Assembly (NCBI GenBank): GCA_902481695.1
Contig: CABSXY010000050.1
Span: 1-10,144 of the forward strand
Direction of reading: 5' to 3'
DNA: 10,144 nt
Source of the DNA: an uncultured Haemophilus sp.
Lineage (GTDB): Bacteria > Pseudomonadota > Gammaproteobacteria > Enterobacterales > Pasteurellaceae
Below the pieces are notes generated by a model. The model was not told the origin of the DNA and searched no databases. It saw only the letters and a program-made list of their open reading frames with translations. The translations under genes were made by a program, and so were the position numbers. Positions 7,043 through 10,144 of the stretch are shown in pieces (position 1 is the first letter of the stretch; every line of letters begins with the position of its first letter).

Positions 7043-7719
7043 TGACAGCTTGTTCACGCCGAAACTTTGTTTCCGGCATGGGGGCATTAATCCTTATGAC
7101 GGGGACATCAGTTACCTCTTTAGCGAAAGAGGAAAAGGCGGATAAACCGAAACGCTATGCAATGGTACACGACGAAACAGCTTGTATCGGCTGTACCGCT
7201 TGTATGGATGCTTGTCGTGAAACAAACCACGTTCCTGAAGGCGTTTCACGTTTGGAAATTCTCCGTAGTGAACCTTACGGCGAATTCCCAAATCAAGAAT
7301 ACGAGTTTTTCCGTCAATCTTGCCAACATTGTACAAACGCCCCTTGTGTGGCTGTTTGTCCAACCGGTGCATCATTTATTGATCCTGAAACAGGTATCGT
7401 AGATGTGCATAAAGATCTTTGTGTAGGTTGCCAATACTGTGTTGCAGTTTGTCCTTACCGCGTACGTTTCATTCACCCAGTACACCGTACTGCGGATAAA
7501 TGTAACTTCTGTCGCGATACAAACTTAGCAGCTGGCAAACAACCTGCTTGTGTAGAAGCTTGTCCAACCAAAGCATTAACCTTTGGTGATATGAATGACC
7601 CAAGCAGTGCAGTTTCCCGCAAAGTGAAAGAAAAACCGGTTTATCGCACGAAAGTGGAATTAGGTACTCAACCAAATCTTTACCATATTCCATTCCAACA
7701 CGGGGAGCCAAGAAGATGA
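7042..7719 (+). CDS. nrfC: NrfC, periplasmic 4x[4Fe-4S] ferredoxin-like subunit
   Basis: NrfC is the iron-sulfur subunit paired with NrfD. It carries electrons from quinol oxidation to NrfB. Its 225 residues begin with a twin-arginine signal (SRRNFVSG, residues 5-12, then a hydrophobic stretch), which implies export after cluster insertion. Sixteen cysteines form four cluster-binding groups: 48/51/54/58, 94/97/102/106, 127/130/133/137 and 154/157/170/174. The last cysteine of groups two to four is followed by proline. This is the DmsB/PsrB/NrfC pattern. The start overlaps the nrfB stop (TAATG), with AAGG 7 bases upstream, so translation is probably coupled. Its last four bases overlap nrfD. 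Position within the nrf operon separates it from related DMSO or polysulfide reductase subunits. Confidence 0.96.
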   Translation: MTACSRRNFVSGMGALILMTGTSVTSLAKEEKADKPKRYAMVHDETACIGCTACMDACRETNHVPEGVSRLEILRSEPYGEFPNQEYEFFRQSCQHCTNAPCVAVCPTGASFIDPETGIVDVHKDLCVGCQYCVAVCPYRVRFIHPVHRTADKCNFCRDTNLAAGKQPACVEACPTKALTFGDMNDPSSAVSRKVKEKPVYRTKVELGTQPNLYHIPFQHGEPRR

Positions 7720-8681
7720 CATTAGATTATCCTGTTCCGTTTCACACACCTAATTTGGTGTGGGATTCAACAATCGCTATCTATTTGTTCTTACTTGGTA
7801 TTTCTTCCGGTGCGGTACAATTAGCGATTGCTTATAAACGTAGTCACAAATTAGAAAATCCTAGCAAAAACTGGATTATCCGAGCGGCCGCCGTTTTAGG
7901 TTCTGTGCCAACATTAATTGGTTTAACCCTGTTAATTTTCCACTTGGCACGTCCTTGGACATTCTGGAAATTGATGTTTAACTATCAATTCAACTCTGTA
8001 ATGTCTATGGGGGTAATGTTATTCCAAGTTTATATGCTGTTCTTGGTATGTTGGTGTGCAGTTATCTTCAAAGAAGATATCATGGCGCTCATCCAACGTT
8101 TTATGCCAAAACTTGGCTTTGTCGGTAAAATTATCAATGTATTAGAACGTTTAACTGGTCCTGTAGAGGTTATTCTCTTCATCTTAGCCGCTGTGCTAGG
8201 GGCTTATACCGGTTTCTTACTATCAGCATTGATCAGTTACCCAATGTTAAATAACCCTGTTCTACCAGCGTTATTCTTGGCTTCAGGTACCTCTTCAGGT
8301 ATCGCTGCAACCTTCTTATTTATCCTCATTGCAGGTAAATTAAAAGGTGATAGCCATGAATCACACTTCATTCATAAATTTGAAGTGCCAATTATGGTAA
8401 CTGAACTTGGTTTATTAATCTGCTTCTTTGTTGGTCTACACTTTGGTGGCGGTCAGAAAGTAGTTGCATTACACAATGCACTTTCCGGCTTCTGGGGGGC
8501 TGTATTCTGGATTGGGGTATTCTTAATTGGTATCTTAATTCCACTATTTGCCAACCTTGCCGTAAAAGACAACTTAAAATACAACAAGAACTTTATTATC
8601 CTTGTGTCAATCTTCGACTTAATCGGGGTTCTCTGCTTACGTTACTTCATCTTGTATGCAGGACAACTTACCGTTGCGTAA
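7716..8681 (+). CDS. nrfD: NrfD, membrane quinol dehydrogenase subunit
   Basis: NrfD is an inner-membrane protein of the NrfD/PsrC family that oxidises menaquinol and hands electrons to NrfC. The 321 residues match the family's usual length (E. coli about 318). Eight hydrophobic segments are visible, at about 17-40, 54-76, 95-117, 150-171, 180-206, 225-243, 255-279 and 291-315. The N terminus is hydrophilic with no cleaved signal, and no cofactor motif is evident, as expected for the family. The ATG overlaps the nrfC stop by four bases (ATGA). GGGGAG lies 8 bases upstream, so translation is probably coupled. It is the last gene before a strong terminator. Confidence 0.96.
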   Translation: MTLDYPVPFHTPNLVWDSTIAIYLFLLGISSGAVQLAIAYKRSHKLENPSKNWIIRAAAVLGSVPTLIGLTLLIFHLARPWTFWKLMFNYQFNSVMSMGVMLFQVYMLFLVCWCAVIFKEDIMALIQRFMPKLGFVGKIINVLERLTGPVEVILFILAAVLGAYTGFLLSALISYPMLNNPVLPALFLASGTSSGIAATFLFILIAGKLKGDSHESHFIHKFEVPIMVTELGLLICFFVGLHFGGGQKVVALHNALSGFWGAVFWIGVFLIGILIPLFANLAVKDNLKYNKNFIILVSIFDLIGVLCLRYFILYAGQLTVA

Positions 8682-8701
8682 GGATAAACTTCTTATTTAA
8701 T

Positions 8702-8728
8702 CAAAAGGCGTATACAATACGCCTTTTG
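8702..8728 (+). terminator. Intrinsic terminator after nrfD
   Basis: CAAAAGGCGTAT and its exact complement ATACGCCTTTTG form a perfect 12-base-pair stem with a 3-base loop (ACA), starting 20 bases after the nrfD stop. The T-rich tail (TTTTGTTTATTT) partly overlaps the stem. The A run on the left arm would also let it work in reverse. It should end most nrfABCD transcription and reduce read-through into the downstream haem lyase gene. Confidence 0.9.
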
Positions 8729-8744
8729 TTTATTTAAAAGACTA

Positions 8745-8753
8745 AAGTGCGGT
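8745..8753 (+). repeat. DNA uptake sequence (Hin-type)
   Basis: An exact AAGTGCGGT core is followed by an AT-rich extension that fits the long uptake consensus. It lies in the nrfD-nrfE gap, and its last three bases form the outer end of the hairpin at 8751-8789. Confidence 0.9.
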
Positions 8754-8789
8754 TAATTTTACGTATGTTTTTCATGCTTAAAATTAACC
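8751..8789 (+). repeat. Long imperfect hairpin built on the uptake-sequence extension
   Basis: GGTTAATTTT (8751-8760) and AAAATTAACC (8780-8789) are perfect inverted repeats. The stem continues inward through A8761-T8779, one mismatch, and GTATG/CATGC (one wobble pair) to a TTTTT loop at 8768-8772. This gives about 16 pairs in 39 bases. It ends 39 bases before the downstream ATG. It could be a second terminator, an mRNA-stabilising structure or a chance product of AT-rich sequence; the stem is too AT-rich to be a typical terminator. Confidence 0.7.
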
Positions 8790-8828
8790 TTATTTTGTCA
8801 AATACAACCATTAATACTGAAGAATACT

Positions 8829-10144
8829 ATGCTCCCCGAATTCGGATTTCTCTCATTACTCTTTGCCACCACCGCGGCGCTCTTACTTTCCATCGTGCCG
8901 CAAATTGGTATTTGGCGAAATAAACCCTCTCTCACCAACACGGCTTGGGGATTAAGTTATTGCTTCGGTATTTTTACGAGCGTTTCAATCGGTATTCTTG
9001 CCTACTCTTTTGCAACAGATGACTTCACTTTGGAATACGTGGCAGCGCACTCCAATTCTCAACTACCGACATTTTTTAAAGTCGCCGCCACCTGGGGCGG
9101 ACATGAAGGCTCCATTTTATTTTGGCTTTTCACATTAAGTCTTTGGTTAGTGGCTTTTGCCTTTTTCTCTCGCAAAAATGACCGCACTTTTTCTGCACAA
9201 ACCCTTTCTTTACTCGGCTTAATTTGTCTTGGATTTGCTATTTTCATTTTGTTCTACTCTAATCCATTTGGACGTGCTTTTCCTGCCCCTTCGGAAGGGC
9301 GAGATCTCAACCCAATGCTGCAAGATATTGGCTTAATTTTCCATCCACCACTGTTATATGTGGGTTATGTGGGCTTTGCCGTTAACTTTGCCATGTCCAT
9401 TTCTGCCTTGATCTTTAATCGTTCTGCACAAGCAATTGCGCGTGCGATGCGAGCCTGGGTTCTCGTTTCTTGGCTATTCTTAACATTAGGAATAGTGCTC
9501 GGTGCATGGTGGGCATATTATGAATTAGGCTGGGGCGGCTGGTGGTTCTGGGACCCAGTAGAAAACGCCTCTCTTATGCCGTGGTTATTAGGTCTTGCTC
9601 TTTTACACAGCTTAATGGTGACTGAAAAACAAGGTGCTTTCAGCTATTGGACAACACTCTTTTCCCTACTTGCTTTTGCATTCAGTGTATTAGGCACATT
9701 TATTGTCCGTTCAGGCGCATTAACATCAGTTCACGCTTTTGCCTTGGATAGTTCTCGCGGTTATGTGTTATTACTTATTTTCTTCTTACTAACTGTTGGT
9801 TCTCTGAGCTTATTTGCCCTACGCACAAATACCAATGAAAGTGCGGTCAAATTTCCACTCATTTCTAAAACTGGGGCTATTTTAGGTTTAAACATCGTAT
9901 TGACCGTTGCAACCGTCAGTACCTTCTTAGGCACTTTCTATCCAATGCTATTCCAAGCCATGAATTGGGGAAGTATTTCTGTGGGGGCCCCTTACTTTAA
10001 TAGTATTTTCTTGCCATTGCTCACGTTAGTGCTTTTTGCGATGGCGGCGACGCTTTGCTTAAGCTGGTTTAAATCAGACAAAAAACGCTTTTTCAAACGT
10101 CTGTTATTACTTATTCCCGCTGCAGTAATTGCTTATGGCATGAT
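8829..10144 (+). CDS. nrfE: Cytochrome c haem lyase subunit NrfE (CcmF family), 3' end outside the window
   Basis: The frame is open from ATG at 8829 to the right edge (438 codons), about two-thirds of a normal CcmF/NrfE. CcmF-family proteins are polytopic inner-membrane subunits that attach haem to apocytochrome c in the periplasm. The WWD haem-handling signature is visible at 235-246 (WGGWWFWDPVEN), with the conserved ATWGGHEGS segment at 87-95. Histidines 172 (FHPP), 260 (LLHS) and 302 (VHAF) match E. coli CcmF His173, His261 and His303 with a shift of one. Many hydrophobic segments fit the family topology. Placement right after nrfABCD favours NrfE, the form that with NrfF and NrfG serves the CWTCK haem of NrfA. 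A general CcmF is the alternative, and neighbours to the right would decide. The ribosome binding site is weak (GAAG, 6 bases before the start). Two uptake sequences lie inside the gene. Confidence 0.88.
   Translation, partial: MLPEFGFLSLLFATTAALLLSIVPQIGIWRNKPSLTNTAWGLSYCFGIFTSVSIGILAYSFATDDFTLEYVAAHSNSQLPTFFKVAATWGGHEGSILFWLFTLSLWLVAFAFFSRKNDRTFSAQTLSLLGLICLGFAIFILFYSNPFGRAFPAPSEGRDLNPMLQDIGLIFHPPLLYVGYVGFAVNFAMSISALIFNRSAQAIARAMRAWVLVSWLFLTLGIVLGAWWAYYELGWGGWWFWDPVENASLMPWLLGLALLHSLMVTEKQGAFSYWTTLFSLLAFAFSVLGTFIVRSGALTSVHAFALDSSRGYVLLLIFFLLTVGSLSLFALRTNTNESAVKFPLISKTGAILGLNIVLTVATVSTFLGTFYPMLFQAMNWGSISVGAPYFNSIFLPLLTLVLFAMAATLCLSWFKSDKKRFFKRLLLLIPAAVIAYGM
9181..9189 (-). repeat. DNA uptake sequence inside nrfE
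   Basis: ACCGCACTT on the plus strand is an exact complement of the uptake core. It is read in frame as part of NDRTFS (around residues 117-122), a hydrophilic stretch between membrane segments. AT-rich sequence follows it in uptake orientation. Confidence 0.9.
9839..9847 (+). repeat. DNA uptake sequence inside nrfE
   Basis: An exact AAGTGCGGT core is read in frame as part of ESAVKF (around residues 337-342), again in a hydrophilic loop between membrane segments. The AT-rich extension (caaattt) follows. Confidence 0.9.

Noticed and set aside
5004..7711. Short minus-strand frames and a second plus-strand frame (7157-7402) within nrfA-nrfC
   Set aside because: They are shadows of genes with complete cofactor motifs; no ribosome binding sites or recognisable products.
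8795..8823. TTGTCA as the -35 of a promoter for nrfE
   Set aside because: No acceptable -10 lies 16-18 bases downstream; that position is occupied by the ribosome binding region next to the ATG.
9059..9247. Minus-strand 62-codon frame inside nrfE
   Set aside because: It is antisense to an open 438-codon frame carrying the CcmF/NrfE signature residues.
1..10144. CRISPR arrays, tRNA or rRNA genes, insertion sequences, prophage or integration sites
   Set aside because: I saw no regularly spaced direct repeats, RNA gene folds, transposase-like proteins or terminal inverted repeats. The repeats in 1-4268 are protein-coding modules.

Overview
The window is a chromosomal segment from a Pasteurellaceae bacterium, most likely Haemophilus or a close relative such as Aggregatibacter or Pasteurella. 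Three things point there: six copies of the 9-base Hin-type DNA uptake sequence (AAGTGCGGT or its complement), AT-rich Haemophilus-like base composition, and an nrfABCD block of the type found in that family. The species cannot be fixed from the sequence alone.

Layout: positions 1-4268 (minus strand) are the N-terminal 1,422 codons of a very large trimeric autotransporter adhesin. Its C-terminal membrane anchor lies beyond the left edge. Positions 4269-4780 are a divergent intergenic region. It holds an adhesin promoter on the minus strand, an uptake sequence and, on the plus strand, a NarP-type 7-2-7 site, an FNR-type site and a candidate core promoter. Positions 4781-8681 are nrfA, nrfB, nrfC and nrfD in order. 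After nrfD come a strong intrinsic terminator and a second long hairpin. From 8829 to the right edge runs the first 438 codons of a CcmF/NrfE-type haem lyase subunit.

How the genes work together: NrfD (membrane quinol oxidase subunit) and NrfC (periplasmic four-cluster iron-sulfur protein) take electrons from quinol. NrfB (pentahaem cytochrome c) carries them to NrfA (pentahaem nitrite reductase), which reduces nitrite to ammonium in the periplasm during anaerobic growth. NrfA has one unusual CWTCK haem site, which in known systems needs a dedicated haem lyase. The partial gene at the right edge is the expected NrfE component, though a general CcmF cannot be excluded. The control sites ahead of nrfA fit induction by anaerobiosis and nitrate/nitrite.

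I found no undescribed biological system here. The genes belong to known families. The points most worth a second look are regulatory and structural: uptake-sequence hairpins between nrfA/nrfB and nrfD/nrfE, the FNR/NarP promoter architecture, and the tandem-head, repeat-built adhesin that contains no uptake sequence.
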